From Sediminibacterium sp. KACHI17 (GTDB taxonomy: Bacteria; Bacteroidota; Bacteroidia; Chitinophagales; Chitinophagaceae): a stretch of 64,000 nucleotides of DNA. The DNA is taken from contig NZ_AP029612.1 in NCBI RefSeq assembly GCF_040362915.1, positions 1,798,001 to 1,862,000 on the forward strand. The letters are read 5' to 3'. This document shows, one piece after another, positions 54,332-63,272 of the stretch (position 1 is the stretch's first letter; every line of letters begins with the position of its first letter). The notes beneath the pieces are model-generated. The model worked only from the letters and a program-made list of their open reading frames with translations, was not told the DNA's origin and did not search any database. A program made the position numbers and the translations under genes.

Positions 54332-56803
54332 ATGAAAATGAAATGTACATTACTTATAGTATGCCTATCGATCTTGTTATCCAGCATCTATGCTCAAACC
54401 ACACCATCGATATCGGGTACTGTTACCGACGACCAGGGAAAGCCATTACAGGCAGCCACTGTTTCATTGCTACAGCAAAAAGATTCATCCCTGGTAAAGC
54501 TAGCCGTGAGTGGTGAAAATGGTCAGTTCGAATTCCTAAACATCAAGCCCGGGAATTATCGGATCTCCATAACACTGATCGGATATGGCAAACAATCATC
54601 GGCACCCTTTTCATTTTCATCAACTGCAGTAACGATCCCGGCCATTTCACTAAGCCCGAGTAATCGTGGTATGAGTGAAGTAACTGTAACCGCGCGTAAG
54701 CCTTTTGTAGAAACCAAGATCGACAGAACCATTATTAATGTAGAAGCATCTCCAACCAGTGCAGGCTCAAGTGCTTTGGAAGTACTGGAGAAATCTCCGG
54801 GTGTGAGTGTCAGCAATGAAGGTAATATCAGTTTGCGTGGTAAAGCAGGTGTGATCGTGATGCTGGATGGAAAACCAACTTATATGTCTGCTACAGACCT
54901 TGCCAATTTATTACGCAATATGCCTGCTTCAGAATTGGATGTAGTAGAGATCATGACAAATCCTTCTGCGCGATATGATGCTGCCGGTAATTCGGGTATC
55001 ATCAATATCAAAACAAAAAAGGGACGAAACAATGGCTTCAATGGAACGGTTACACTCGGTGCAACAGCATCATTGTTTAAGCCAGAAAACGCTTTGCATG
55101 TAATCCCTAAATCACAAAACAATTTTACATTCAATTACAAGCACAATAAGATCAATTTTTTTGGAAGCTATCTCCCCAATTTCTTTCGCGGAAGGCAAAA
55201 CTTAACGATCAACAGAAATTTTTATGATGCTATGGGAAATAAAGATGGATCATCTGATCTTATCACACGTTTCCGGTTCGGCAATTTTAATCAAACATTG
55301 AGACTAGGATTGGATTACCAACCCAATAAGAAGAATATTTTCGGAGTTGTGATGAGTGGATTTGTATTTGAAGGAAGACCTACACCTACCAGTATTTCAA
55401 CTATTAAAGACAATAACAATAATATTCTGTCAAGTCTTGTCTCTAATACAAAAAACATCAGCAGTTTCCGCAATTTTACCGGGAACCTCAACTGGAAACA
55501 TAATTTTGATTCAACCGGAAGAGAGTTAACTGCAGACATTGATTATGTTACCTATAACAATACTTCAGACTTATTACTCACAACAGATGTATATAATAGC
55601 GTTGGTAATAAAGTAGGCCCAACGATTCTACTGAAAGGTCATCTCCCTTCACTGATCAATATTTGGTCATTCAAATCTGATTATGTACAACCGTATAAAG
55701 GAGGACGTTTTGAGGCTGGTATCAAAAGTAGTATTGTAGAAAATGATAATGAAGTAGATTACAAGAGAGAGCTCCCTGATAAAACATGGATACCTGATAA
55801 CCGATCCAATCACTTCATTTATCGTGAAAATATCAATGCAGTGTATGTCAATGCCAATAAACAATGGGGCAAGTGGACCTTACAAACCGGTTTACGATTA
55901 GAAAATACCATTGCAAAAGGAAGACAGGTTTCCAATGATTCAACTTTCAAGCGGAATTTCACCAACTTATTTCCAAGTGTATTTTTAAGCTATGCATTCA
56001 ACAAGCAAAATCAGCTGACAGCGTCATATAGCAGAAGGATCACCAGACCGAATTACCAGGACTTGAATCCATTTACATTCTTCCTGGATTCATTAACCTA
56101 TCGTGTAGGGAATCCTTATTTGCTTCCTCAATTCACACATAATGCTGAATTAACTTATGCCTTCAAATCGAAATTCATTTTCACTTTAGCGATGAATACG
56201 ACGAATAATGTGATCTCTCAAATTCTTCGTCAGAATTCAACTGATAAGATCACATTCAATACTTCGGAGAATATTGCCAGCTTTGACAATGTAAGTTTAT
56301 CAGTGACAGCACCGGCAAGATTTACATCGTGGTGGAATGCTAATTTCTTTGTGACGATATTCAACAACCATTACGAAGGCATCTATAATACTGATCCGAT
56401 CGACATTTCCTTTACTTCTTTTAATACCAATATTACCAATAGTTTTGTATTGAGTAAAAAGAAAGGATTGAATGCTGAACTCAGTGGTTTCTATCGTCAT
56501 AAAGCAGTTGATCAATTAGCAGTATTTGATCCGGTATACCTGTTAAGTATTGGATTACAAAAACAGGTCATGCAAGGAAGGGGTACACTAAGAATGAACA
56601 TACGTGATCCTTTTGCATGGCAACGCTTTAGAGCCACCACTCAATACAGTGATGTAGATGTACGTACTGATGCCAGACCAGATGCCAGAATGGTAGCCGT
56701 TACTTTCTCATTACGTTTTGGAAAGAATACCCCTGGCTCACAACCTCGTAAAAGAACGATCGGTTCTCAGGAAGAGCAGAGTAGAGTAGGTGGAGGAAAC
56801 TAA
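54332..56803 (+). CDS. outer-membrane receptor with carboxypeptidase-like domain (OMP_b-brl_3 type)
   Basis: An 823-aa protein with a signal peptide (ending SSIYAQ). A carboxypeptidase-regulatory-like Ig domain (about 25-105: ISGTVTDDQGKPLQAATVSLLQ) is followed by a TonB plug (about 120-230: VLEKSPGVSVSNEGNISLRGKAGVIVMLDGKP...NPSARYDAAGNSGIINIKTKKG) and a large beta-barrel. It lacks SusC features and a SusD partner. Probably an importer or surface protein; the ligand is unknown. A terminator follows. Confidence 0.88.
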   Translation: MKMKCTLLIVCLSILLSSIYAQTTPSISGTVTDDQGKPLQAATVSLLQQKDSSLVKLAVSGENGQFEFLNIKPGNYRISITLIGYGKQSSAPFSFSSTAVTIPAISLSPSNRGMSEVTVTARKPFVETKIDRTIINVEASPTSAGSSALEVLEKSPGVSVSNEGNISLRGKAGVIVMLDGKPTYMSATDLANLLRNMPASELDVVEIMTNPSARYDAAGNSGIINIKTKKGRNNGFNGTVTLGATASLFKPENALHVIPKSQNNFTFNYKHNKINFFGSYLPNFFRGRQNLTINRNFYDAMGNKDGSSDLITRFRFGNFNQTLRLGLDYQPNKKNIFGVVMSGFVFEGRPTPTSISTIKDNNNNILSSLVSNTKNISSFRNFTGNLNWKHNFDSTGRELTADIDYVTYNNTSDLLLTTDVYNSVGNKVGPTILLKGHLPSLINIWSFKSDYVQPYKGGRFEAGIKSSIVENDNEVDYKRELPDKTWIPDNRSNHFIYRENINAVYVNANKQWGKWTLQTGLRLENTIAKGRQVSNDSTFKRNFTNLFPSVFLSYAFNKQNQLTASYSRRITRPNYQDLNPFTFFLDSLTYRVGNPYLLPQFTHNAELTYAFKSKFIFTLAMNTTNNVISQILRQNSTDKITFNTSENIASFDNVSLSVTAPARFTSWWNANFFVTIFNNHYEGIYNTDPIDISFTSFNTNITNSFVLSKKKGLNAELSGFYRHKAVDQLAVFDPVYLLSIGLQKQVMQGRGTLRMNIRDPFAWQRFRATTQYSDVDVRTDARPDARMVAVTFSLRFGKNTPGSQPRKRTIGSQEEQSRVGGGN

Positions 56804-56849
56804 CAGCTAAATAGAACCCCTAATTACAAAGCTTTTATCTGCCCCCCAT

Positions 56850-56886
56850 AAAAAAGAGCTGCAAATCGTTGCGGCTCTTTTTTTAC
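56850..56886. terminator. terminator after the receptor gene
   Basis: AAAAAGAGCTGCAA / TTGCGGCTCTTTTT with loop ATCG and a long T run on the plus strand. Confidence 0.88.
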
Positions 56887-56973
56887 CTTGAAGACCAGTA
56901 TTTTAATGGTTTTTTCACAAAATTCAGGCTTCATGGCCTCATTCTTGCGTGTCTACCTACAAATAACCAAACC

Positions 56974-57282
56974 ATGGAGCATTACACTTTACAAACCCGA
57001 TTCATTACCCGTGAATCAAAGGGTAATAGCCTGTTGAACATTCTTACCCGACTGTACAATAAGATCGCTTATGTACACGGATGTCATCTGTATATTATCA
57101 ATCAAGATGCCGAGAATAGCGATCATATCCTGGTAACTGAACTATGGGATTCTCTGGAAAGCCATCAACAATCACAAAGTCTACGTGATTTTCAGGAAGC
57201 CATCTCTCAAGCTACCCCACTTCTAGCCATTGAACCTGAAAGAAGGGTATTAAAGGCTGTAGCGGGGAAAGGATTGTTATAA
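56974..57282 (+). CDS. antibiotic biosynthesis monooxygenase (ABM)-domain protein
   Basis: A 102-aa single ABM domain (MEHYTLQTRFITRESKGNSLLNIL; DHILVTELWDSLESHQQSQS). Such small dimeric proteins act as quinol monooxygenases (YgiN-like) or heme-degrading enzymes. The ATG at 56974 gives the normal length; the frame upstream overlaps the terminator and is not coding. Confidence 0.82.
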   Translation: MEHYTLQTRFITRESKGNSLLNILTRLYNKIAYVHGCHLYIINQDAENSDHILVTELWDSLESHQQSQSLRDFQEAISQATPLLAIEPERRVLKAVAGKGLL

Positions 57283-57368
57283 TGATGATATAGAATGTCA
57301 AATCATGAAGACCGTTTACATTCTATATTCATTATTCTCTATTCCTCTGTTTTACTACTTTTGTCCGA

Positions 57369-58073
57369 ATGGGACAGAAAAAACTGATACGATTTGAAGC
57401 AATCAAGGGCTTTGAGAATGTACTGGAGTATCCGGAGGGGATGCAGGGTAAGTGGAAAGAATTCTTTAAGAATGATCATCCACTTACGCTTGAATTAGCT
57501 TGTGGCAAAGGAGAATACGCTGTTGGACTGGGTCGTATGTATCCCGATCGTAATTTTATTGGTATCGATATCAAAGGCAATCGTATCTGGCGTGGCGCTA
57601 AAACTGCTTTAGATGAGGGATTGAAGCATGTTGCTTTTATCCGTTCTCATATGGATAAGATCACTCAATATTTTCAACCCGGAGAAGTCTCGGAAATTTG
57701 GATCACTTTTCCTGATCCGCAACTGCGTACTTCACGAGCCAAGAAAAGACTGACACATCCTAAATTTCTTAGATTATACCAACAGATTTTATCATCCGGT
57801 GGACTCATTCATTTGAAAACAGACAGTCCGGATCTATATCAATTTACCTTACTGGTGATCCAGCTTTATGGGTTAACGTTGGTTGAGCAATCAGACAATG
57901 TATATGCCCAAGCAAGTATTAAACCGGAATTGTGTATCAAAACGCACTATGAGGGGCTAGACATTGCACAAAGTAATCGGATTCATTATCTATGTTTTAG
58001 ATTAGACAAAGAAATGCCATTGGCTACTGATGACATTTTAAAACAACGTTTACATGAATCGACAGCTGATTGA
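57369..58073 (+). CDS. trmB: tRNA (guanine-N7)-methyltransferase
   Basis: A 234-aa class I SAM methyltransferase forming m7G46 in tRNA. The SAM motif is LELACGKGEYAVGLG, followed by NFIGIDIKGNRIWRGA, and the family motif FPDPQLRTSRAKKRLTHPKFL is a slightly divergent FPDPWPKKRH. The last 20 bp overlap the DUF5522 gene. Confidence 0.93.
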   Translation: MGQKKLIRFEAIKGFENVLEYPEGMQGKWKEFFKNDHPLTLELACGKGEYAVGLGRMYPDRNFIGIDIKGNRIWRGAKTALDEGLKHVAFIRSHMDKITQYFQPGEVSEIWITFPDPQLRTSRAKKRLTHPKFLRLYQQILSSGGLIHLKTDSPDLYQFTLLVIQLYGLTLVEQSDNVYAQASIKPELCIKTHYEGLDIAQSNRIHYLCFRLDKEMPLATDDILKQRLHESTAD

Positions 58074-58257
58074 GGGTAAGGATTTTTATTACGATGAACA
58101 TGGCTATGTAGTGTTCACAGAAGCTTACCATATCAGTAAGGGATATTGCTGTGGACATGGATGCAGGCATTGTCCATTCGATTATGAATCGGTTCCTGAG
58201 CCAAAACGTTCAGAACTATTGACCCAAAAACAAAAAGCTACAGAGCCAAAAGCGTAA
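58054..58257 (+). CDS. DUF5522 cysteine-rich small protein
   Basis: A 67-aa protein with the family core YYDEHGYVVFTEAYHISKGYCCGHGCRHCPFDY. The CC-x2-GC-x2-C array suggests a metal site (Fe-S or Zn). Function unknown; it is often near tRNA-modification or redox genes. It overlaps trmB, so the two are translationally coupled. Confidence 0.85.
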   Translation: MNRQLIEGKDFYYDEHGYVVFTEAYHISKGYCCGHGCRHCPFDYESVPEPKRSELLTQKQKATEPKA

Positions 58258-58261
58258 ATTG

Positions 58262-58283
58262 CCTGTATAAATTTTATTACAGG
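58262..58283 (+). promoter_or_regulatory. hairpin overlapping the start of the ATL gene
   Basis: CCTGTA (about 58262-58267) pairs with TACAGG (58278-58283), and the last G is the first base of the GTG start codon. It could restrain translation initiation. Confidence 0.35.
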
Positions 58284-58669
58284 TGCCTCCTAAAAAATCA
58301 ACTGAAAAGCCAAGGACTGTATTACCCTCCGGTAGTAAAGATGTTTCCTTTTTCGAACAGGTATATGATGTGGTACGTCAAATACCTAAAGGACGTGTAA
58401 CATCTTATGGCGCAATTGCTGCTTTTTTAGGTACAAAAATGAGCGCCAGAATGGTGGGCTGGGCCATGAATGGTTCTTTTCATATAAAACCGAAAGTACC
58501 CGCACATCGTGTTGTCAACAGAAACGGCATGCTGAGTGGGAAAGCTCATTTTGCAACACCCACACTGATGGAAGAATTGCTCGCCAAAGAGAAGATCAAA
58601 GTGAAAGATGATATGATCATTGACTTTGAAAAAAAATTCTGGGATCCGGCTGTAGAAATTAGTTTATAA
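58283..58669 (+). CDS. alkyltransferase-like protein (ATL, MGMT family)
   Basis: A 128-aa protein of the O6-alkylguanine-DNA alkyltransferase fold (YDVVRQIPKGRVTSYGAIAAFLG). The catalytic PCHRV is PAHRVV here, so it cannot transfer alkyl groups. ATL proteins instead bind O6-alkylguanine and recruit nucleotide excision repair. Normal ATL length. Starts at GTG 58283, 25 bp after the DUF5522 gene. Confidence 0.88.
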   Translation: MPPKKSTEKPRTVLPSGSKDVSFFEQVYDVVRQIPKGRVTSYGAIAAFLGTKMSARMVGWAMNGSFHIKPKVPAHRVVNRNGMLSGKAHFATPTLMEELLAKEKIKVKDDMIIDFEKKFWDPAVEISL

Positions 58670-58768
58670 GCTGAAAGCTACAAGCCACAAGGCATTTGCT
58701 AAACAATACTGTTTCAGATCAATCGCTTGCGGCTTAAAGCATGCAGCTTGTAGCTCAAAGCTCGTAAC
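58670..58768. repeat. AGCTACAAGC-type palindromic spacer
   Basis: AGCTACAAGC (58676-58685) pairs with GCTTGTAGCT (58746-58755), with further AGCTTNAAGC words inside. It separates the convergent ATL and DUF420 genes, so may terminate both. Confidence 0.65.
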
Positions 58769-59353
58769 TTAAGAATAATACGGACTGATCATCCAATACA
58801 CCACCGGCCCTGTTACAGCTACATAGAACCATAAAGGCCATGTGATCTTTGCAATTTTTTTGTGTTGCACATATTCACCAGTGAGACCTCTGTATGCCGT
58901 GAATAAAATAAAGGGGAGAATGATGGCTGCCAGAAAAATATGGGTGATCAAAATGACATAGTATACCATACGCATACTACCCACTGCTATCTTCTCGGCT
59001 TCGCTTACCAATCCATCGTGATCTGCATCTCCGAATTTTGCTTCTCCTGCTAATAAGTGGTGTGCAATATAGGATACTAAAAAAGCCACTGAAAGCAATA
59101 AAGCGAGCATCATTAGTCGCTTATGTACGGCATAACTTTTTTGTTTTACGGCAACTAATGCAGCTACTAATAATACAGCAATAGAAGCGTTAATGAATGC
59201 ATTGATCTTTGCAAAGACGTGTACATCAAAATTTACACCGATATCCAGTTTAACACGGCCGAGTACTACTACAGCTGTGAATACAACAACTGAGAATATA
59301 CCTATCAGCCAGCGTGCTTGTTTGTCGTTTTTGGGGAGTGAGGGTTCTAGCAT
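58769..59353 (-). CDS. DUF420 membrane protein with EF-hand-like loop
   Basis: A 194-aa protein with about five membrane helices of the DUF420/YozB family, found near cytochrome oxidase assembly genes, as here. Between helices 3 and 4 is DADHDGLVSEAE (109-120), a canonical 12-residue EF-hand calcium loop with acidic residues at positions 1, 3, 5 and 12 and Gly at 6. It lies downstream of sco and may assist copper-site or oxidase assembly. Confidence 0.85.
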   Translation of the reverse strand: MLEPSLPKNDKQARWLIGIFSVVVFTAVVVLGRVKLDIGVNFDVHVFAKINAFINASIAVLLVAALVAVKQKSYAVHKRLMMLALLLSVAFLVSYIAHHLLAGEAKFGDADHDGLVSEAEKIAVGSMRMVYYVILITHIFLAAIILPFILFTAYRGLTGEYVQHKKIAKITWPLWFYVAVTGPVVYWMISPYYS

Positions 59354-59402
59354 GTTATTGAGTTTATTGCCACTGAAAACACAGAATGATACAGAAAGTT
59401 GA

Positions 59403-60215
59403 TTATCCGTTTATTTTTCTACGATTACGCATATAGAGTACAAAGAAGATCACTGCCAATACTACAATCAACCAAAGCCAGCTCAGATCAATGATCTGCA
59501 TGAATACGGTACTCTTTTTCTTTTTATCCTTTTCCAGCATCAGGAATCCGATATCACGTGCCAGTTTGGAAAGAGAAGTTGAGTCAAGTCCATTGTAATA
59601 TCCTCTTACATAACGGTCTTTATCCAATAATACAAATCGTGTGGTATGTACAAAATCCGGGCTCATTGGCTCTTCACTGAACTTATCTACTTTCAATTCC
59701 TCATAAGCGAACCGATAGATCGAGTCCTTACTTCCTGTTAACATCCACCAGTTATCATGATTCACACCGAAGCGATCTGCATAATCTTTTAATACTGCTA
59801 CAGAATCGTGTTCGGGATCAACAGTGAACGATACGAATTGTACTATAGAAGTATCGATCTTATTACGGACATTTCCTCCCTTCAAAAATGATTGTTGCAG
59901 TTTCGACATGTTTCTGGTAAGTCCGGGACAAATACTTCTACAGCTGGTGAAGAAGAAATCAACCACCATGATCTTTCCTTGCTTATCATACAAGCTCACA
60001 GTTTCACCCAGCTGGTTCTGTAGAGTGATATTAGCTGTCTTGTGCCAAACACTATCCGTGATCATCTTACCTTTCTCTACACGTGTAACAACTGTATCCA
60101 GCAGATATTTTCGAGGCATATCTACCGCAGTTTCGCTGGCGTATTTTAAGATCAGGTAACAAAGGATAGGAATGAAAACCGCTACCAACAAACCGAGTAT
60201 TGCTTTCTTATTCAT
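59403..60215 (-). CDS. SCO1/SenC-family copper chaperone
   Basis: A 270-aa protein with an N-terminal membrane anchor, a thioredoxin-fold domain with the copper ligands CRSICP (CxxxC, about 92-96) and a His in DFVHTTRFVLLD (about 190), and a C-terminal membrane helix (about 240-260). It delivers copper to the CuA site of cytochrome c oxidase subunit II. A terminator separates it from the upstream COX IV gene. Confidence 0.92.
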   Translation of the reverse strand: MNKKAILGLLVAVFIPILCYLILKYASETAVDMPRKYLLDTVVTRVEKGKMITDSVWHKTANITLQNQLGETVSLYDKQGKIMVVDFFFTSCRSICPGLTRNMSKLQQSFLKGGNVRNKIDTSIVQFVSFTVDPEHDSVAVLKDYADRFGVNHDNWWMLTGSKDSIYRFAYEELKVDKFSEEPMSPDFVHTTRFVLLDKDRYVRGYYNGLDSTSLSKLARDIGFLMLEKDKKKKSTVFMQIIDLSWLWLIVVLAVIFFVLYMRNRRKING

Positions 60216-60227
60216 ATTGAGCAGTAT

Positions 60228-60258
60228 AAAAAAACCATCGCCAAAACAGCGATGGTTT
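60228..60258 (-). terminator. terminator after the COX IV-type gene
   Basis: On the minus strand AAACCATCGC / GCGATGGTTT with loop TGTTTTG and a seven-T run. Confidence 0.9.
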
Positions 60259-60288
60259 GAACAGTAATAAGGTTATAACAAGTATCTC

Positions 60289-60753
60289 TTAGTGTTTGTT
60301 TTCCACCGCACCTTCACTCTTATGGGTAGAATCAGCATGTGTACCTGCAGCGGCACCATGTGATCCATGCTCTTTCTTCTCAACTTTGATGGTGCTTTGT
60401 TCTTTGAAATAAGGATCGTAAGTATTACGCAAATTTCTGAAAGAATTACCATCAGCCAGGAATGCGATGATGAACCAAATGAATAAAGCCAAAGGAACCA
60501 CGATCGTCATGATCAGGTTTTTGATCTCATGTTTCAGGTGCATGAAATATCCAACGATATAAAAAGCTTTGGCAAGCATCAGGATAATGATGGCACCTTT
60601 GATGGCGAATCTTAATCCTTCACTTTCCATACCAATCATCCAGAAACCGAGTACCAGTTCTATGATGGTTAAAACAGAGAGGATGATGGTTACTTTTTTG
60701 ATCTCGCTGGTACCACCACCATGTGTTTCTTCGTGACCTACTGAATGTGACAT
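60289..60753 (-). CDS. cytochrome c oxidase subunit IV (CtaF/COX4-prokaryotic)
   Basis: A 154-aa protein with three membrane helices (about 22-42, 50-70, 80-100), YIVGYFMHLKHEIKNL, and a Lys/His-rich C-terminal tail (KKEHGSHGAAAGTHADSTHKSEG). It is a small accessory subunit of the heme-copper oxidase. It lies 33 bp after subunit III. Confidence 0.88.
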   Translation of the reverse strand: MSHSVGHEETHGGGTSEIKKVTIILSVLTIIELVLGFWMIGMESEGLRFAIKGAIIILMLAKAFYIVGYFMHLKHEIKNLIMTIVVPLALFIWFIIAFLADGNSFRNLRNTYDPYFKEQSTIKVEKKEHGSHGAAAGTHADSTHKSEGAVENKH

Positions 60754-60786
60754 ATCAATATCTTAATTAAATGAATGAATGTTTGA

Positions 60787-61467
60787 CTAAACCAGATAAA
60801 AACAGGTGAATACGAATACCCATACCAGATCTACAAAGTGCCAGTACAAACCTGCTTTCTCGATCATCAGGTAATGTCCACGCTGTTCGAACTTATCCAT
60901 CAGTGTCATGATCAGCATCACGATATTGATGATCACTCCAGAGAATACGTGGAAGCCATGGAAACCAGTGATCGTAAAGAAATAATTGGTAAAATTGGTT
61001 GAAGAAGCGGTTCCATCTGCATTTAAGAATGGATTGCTACCCCACCATGCACCTTCATGATGTAAATGTGTCCACTCCCAAGCCTGACAACCTAAGAATG
61101 CCAAACCACCTATGATGGTCCAGATCAGGTTTTTCACTACCCCTTTTTTATCCATGTTATGTCCGGCATGCACGGCCAATACCATGGTAACTGAACTGAT
61201 GATCAGGATAAAGGTCATGATACTAACGAATACCAACGGTGCATTTACTCCTTCGGGAGCAAAAGGGAAGCTTTTAAAGACCTCATTCGGGTCAGGCCAT
61301 CCATTGGTTGAGAAGCGGATGGTACCATAAGAGATCAGGAAAGCTCCAAATGTGAAGGCATCACTCATGAGGAAATACCACATCATCAGTTTACCATACT
61401 CCACATTGAAGGGACTCTTTCCTCCACCCCACAATTTGGTTGTTGTTGCAGTTGTTGTCGTTGCCAT
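60787..61467 (-). CDS. cytochrome c oxidase subunit III
   Basis: A 226-aa membrane protein with five helices and the subunit III markers TGFHGFHVFSG and GLYWHFVDLVWVF. The Met at 61467 (MATTTTATTTKLWGGG) was preferred to one 45 nt upstream. It is the second subunit III-type gene in tandem; the other is at 61545. Confidence 0.92.
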   Translation of the reverse strand: MATTTTATTTKLWGGGKSPFNVEYGKLMMWYFLMSDAFTFGAFLISYGTIRFSTNGWPDPNEVFKSFPFAPEGVNAPLVFVSIMTFILIISSVTMVLAVHAGHNMDKKGVVKNLIWTIIGGLAFLGCQAWEWTHLHHEGAWWGSNPFLNADGTASSTNFTNYFFTITGFHGFHVFSGVIINIVMLIMTLMDKFEQRGHYLMIEKAGLYWHFVDLVWVFVFTCFYLV

Positions 61468-61544
61468 GATCGTTCTAAAAATTTCGTTACAAAAATATTG
61501 GCTGTTGTTCAAAAAAGGTGAATAAACCCTAACTTTTTCTTGAA

Positions 61545-62123
61545 CTATCCGATCCAGTTATAAAAGATGAACAGATAGATCCAGAGTATGTCTACAAAGT
61601 GCCAGTAAGTACCTGCTACTTCCACCGGAATAGCGCTGTACGACTTCACTTTGCTGCTATAAGCACGAATAAACATCACCAGTAAAGCGATCACTCCACC
61701 CAGTACGTGCACCATGTGCAAACCGGTGATCACAAACAAAAAGGAGGCCGCTGAATTGCTTTTGGGTCCAATAAGCGCAATACTGCGAGCTTCAAGGTCA
61801 TTAAAACCCATGTATTGAAGAATAATGAATAAGAGACCCAGTGCCGCAGTTACTGTTATCAGTGTACGATAACGCCCCATCTCTCTTGCTTTAAACGCTT
61901 TTGTAGCCAGGTGCATGGTCAGGCTGCTGACCAAAATCACGACTGTTGAATACCAGAATACGATCGGAAGGTCAAACTCCAACCAGCTACTCTGGTTCTT
62001 TTTTACGATGTAAGCACTTGTCAATCCGGCAAAAGCCATCACAATGCTTCCCATGGCCACCCACATGGTGAATTTGTGTGGGTGAATCCTTTTCGGTTCG
62101 TTTGTTGTCGCACTTGTCATCAT
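61545..62123 (-). CDS. cytochrome c oxidase subunit III-like protein
   Basis: A 192-aa shorter paralogue with five helices and the same signatures (TGLHMVHVLGG; GTYWHFVDILWIYLF). Tandem subunit III genes are usual in Bacteroidota caa3-type clusters. It overlaps no neighbour; 78 bp separate the two subunit III genes. Confidence 0.9.
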   Translation of the reverse strand: MMTSATTNEPKRIHPHKFTMWVAMGSIVMAFAGLTSAYIVKKNQSSWLEFDLPIVFWYSTVVILVSSLTMHLATKAFKAREMGRYRTLITVTAALGLLFIILQYMGFNDLEARSIALIGPKSNSAASFLFVITGLHMVHVLGGVIALLVMFIRAYSSKVKSYSAIPVEVAGTYWHFVDILWIYLFIFYNWIG

Positions 62124-62144
62124 CTCAGTTTTTTTGTGAATGGT

Positions 62145-62195
62145 GAGTAGTCAGTAGTGAGTAGTGAGTCCTTTTCTATTCACTACTGACTATTC
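62145..62195. repeat. AGTAGTGAGT-type palindrome between ctaB and subunit III
   Basis: GAGTAGTCAGTAGTGA (62145-62160) pairs with TCACTACTGACTATTC (62180-62195), with tandem AGTAGTGAGT words in both arms. The same words occur in the paaA-paaB spacer. Confidence 0.65.
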
Positions 62196-62203
62196 ACTAC
62201 TCA

Positions 62204-63103
62204 CTATTTTATTTTATCCGCCAGCAGAGCAAGCAATACGATCGGCAGATAGATATAACTGCTGAACATGACTCTTCTGGCTGCTTTTACGTCCATGTCT
62301 TTATACAACCTGATACTTTGTACTACCATGAATAAGTTGGCAGCAATGAGTATCCACATACTTGTTTCACCTGTCAATCCAAAGTAATAAGGCAAAATAC
62401 CCACTGGTATCATTAATACCGAATACATCACTGCTTGTAAAGCGGTGAATTTAGTAGGACCCAGGTCTGAAGGCAGTAGTTTAAATCCTGCCTTACTATA
62501 ATCACTATGAGCCACCCAGGCAATCGCCCAGAAATGCGGGAACTGCCAAAGGAATTGTATGCCGAATAATATCCATCCACCCGGACCAAAATCATCATTG
62601 CCTGCTACCCATCCGATCAAGCAAGGTAACGCTCCCGGAAAAGCCCCTACCAATACCGCTATCGAATTGATCTTCTTTAGTGGTGTATAGATATATGCAT
62701 AGAGAAACAAACTGAAGGCAGACAATAAAGCAGATGACAGGTTGAAAAAATACCACATCATCACTACTCCCAACAATCCTGCGATCAAAGCGAATATGTA
62801 AGCTTCTTGTTGTTTCATTCTGCCATTTGCTACCGGTCTTTTACCGGTGCGTTTCATCATGGCATCTGTATCTTTTTCTACTGCCTGATTGATAGCGTTA
62901 GCACTTCCAGTCACTAACATACCTGCAATGAAAAGAACTACGATCATCCCCAGATCATACTCCACAACTTTTGGAGCCAGCAGATAACAAACCACACAAG
63001 AAAAAACCACTGTAAAGCTCAACGTAAACTTGATGAGCTGGAAGTAGTCTTTTACTTTGGCCGCTACTGAGAACGAAGCGGAATCTTTGGTGTCTGCTGT
63101 CAT
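62204..63103 (-). CDS. ctaB: protoheme IX farnesyltransferase (heme O synthase)
   Basis: A 299-aa UbiA-family prenyltransferase with about nine helices. The catalytic segment is NAINQAVEKDTDAMMKRTGKRPVANG (about 66-91), where the Asp/Lys/Arg pattern binds farnesyl diphosphate, and the second motif includes YTPLKKIN. It turns heme B into heme O for CtaA. It lies within the oxidase cluster. Confidence 0.95.
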   Translation of the reverse strand: MTADTKDSASFSVAAKVKDYFQLIKFTLSFTVVFSCVVCYLLAPKVVEYDLGMIVVLFIAGMLVTGSANAINQAVEKDTDAMMKRTGKRPVANGRMKQQEAYIFALIAGLLGVVMMWYFFNLSSALLSAFSLFLYAYIYTPLKKINSIAVLVGAFPGALPCLIGWVAGNDDFGPGGWILFGIQFLWQFPHFWAIAWVAHSDYSKAGFKLLPSDLGPTKFTALQAVMYSVLMIPVGILPYYFGLTGETSMWILIAANLFMVVQSIRLYKDMDVKAARRVMFSSYIYLPIVLLALLADKIK

Positions 63104-63196
63104 GTATCTTAAGGGTATCTTATAATTGGAATATCCATTTCTTTTCTCTGCGAACCTTCCTATCTGCTTCTGATATCCATGCTTTGAATCTTAAAA

Positions 63197-63225
63197 ACAA
63201 TGCTCCCGATGATCGGGAGCATTGT
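63197..63225 (-). terminator. terminator after ctaD
   Basis: ACAATGCTCCCGAT / ATCGGGAGCATTGT followed by TTTTT on the minus strand. Confidence 0.9.
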
Positions 63226-63272
63226 CAATATGGGTAACCTGCGATTATTAAATGATGCAGGTGACTGATCTG

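Noticed and set aside
56869..56973. 35-codon extension of the ABM-domain protein
   Set aside because: It starts inside the terminator of the preceding gene and lacks family similarity.
60787..62123. Tandem subunit III genes as a split or frameshifted single gene
   Set aside because: Each carries the complete five-helix fold with its own WHFVD signature; tandem genes are normal in this phylum.
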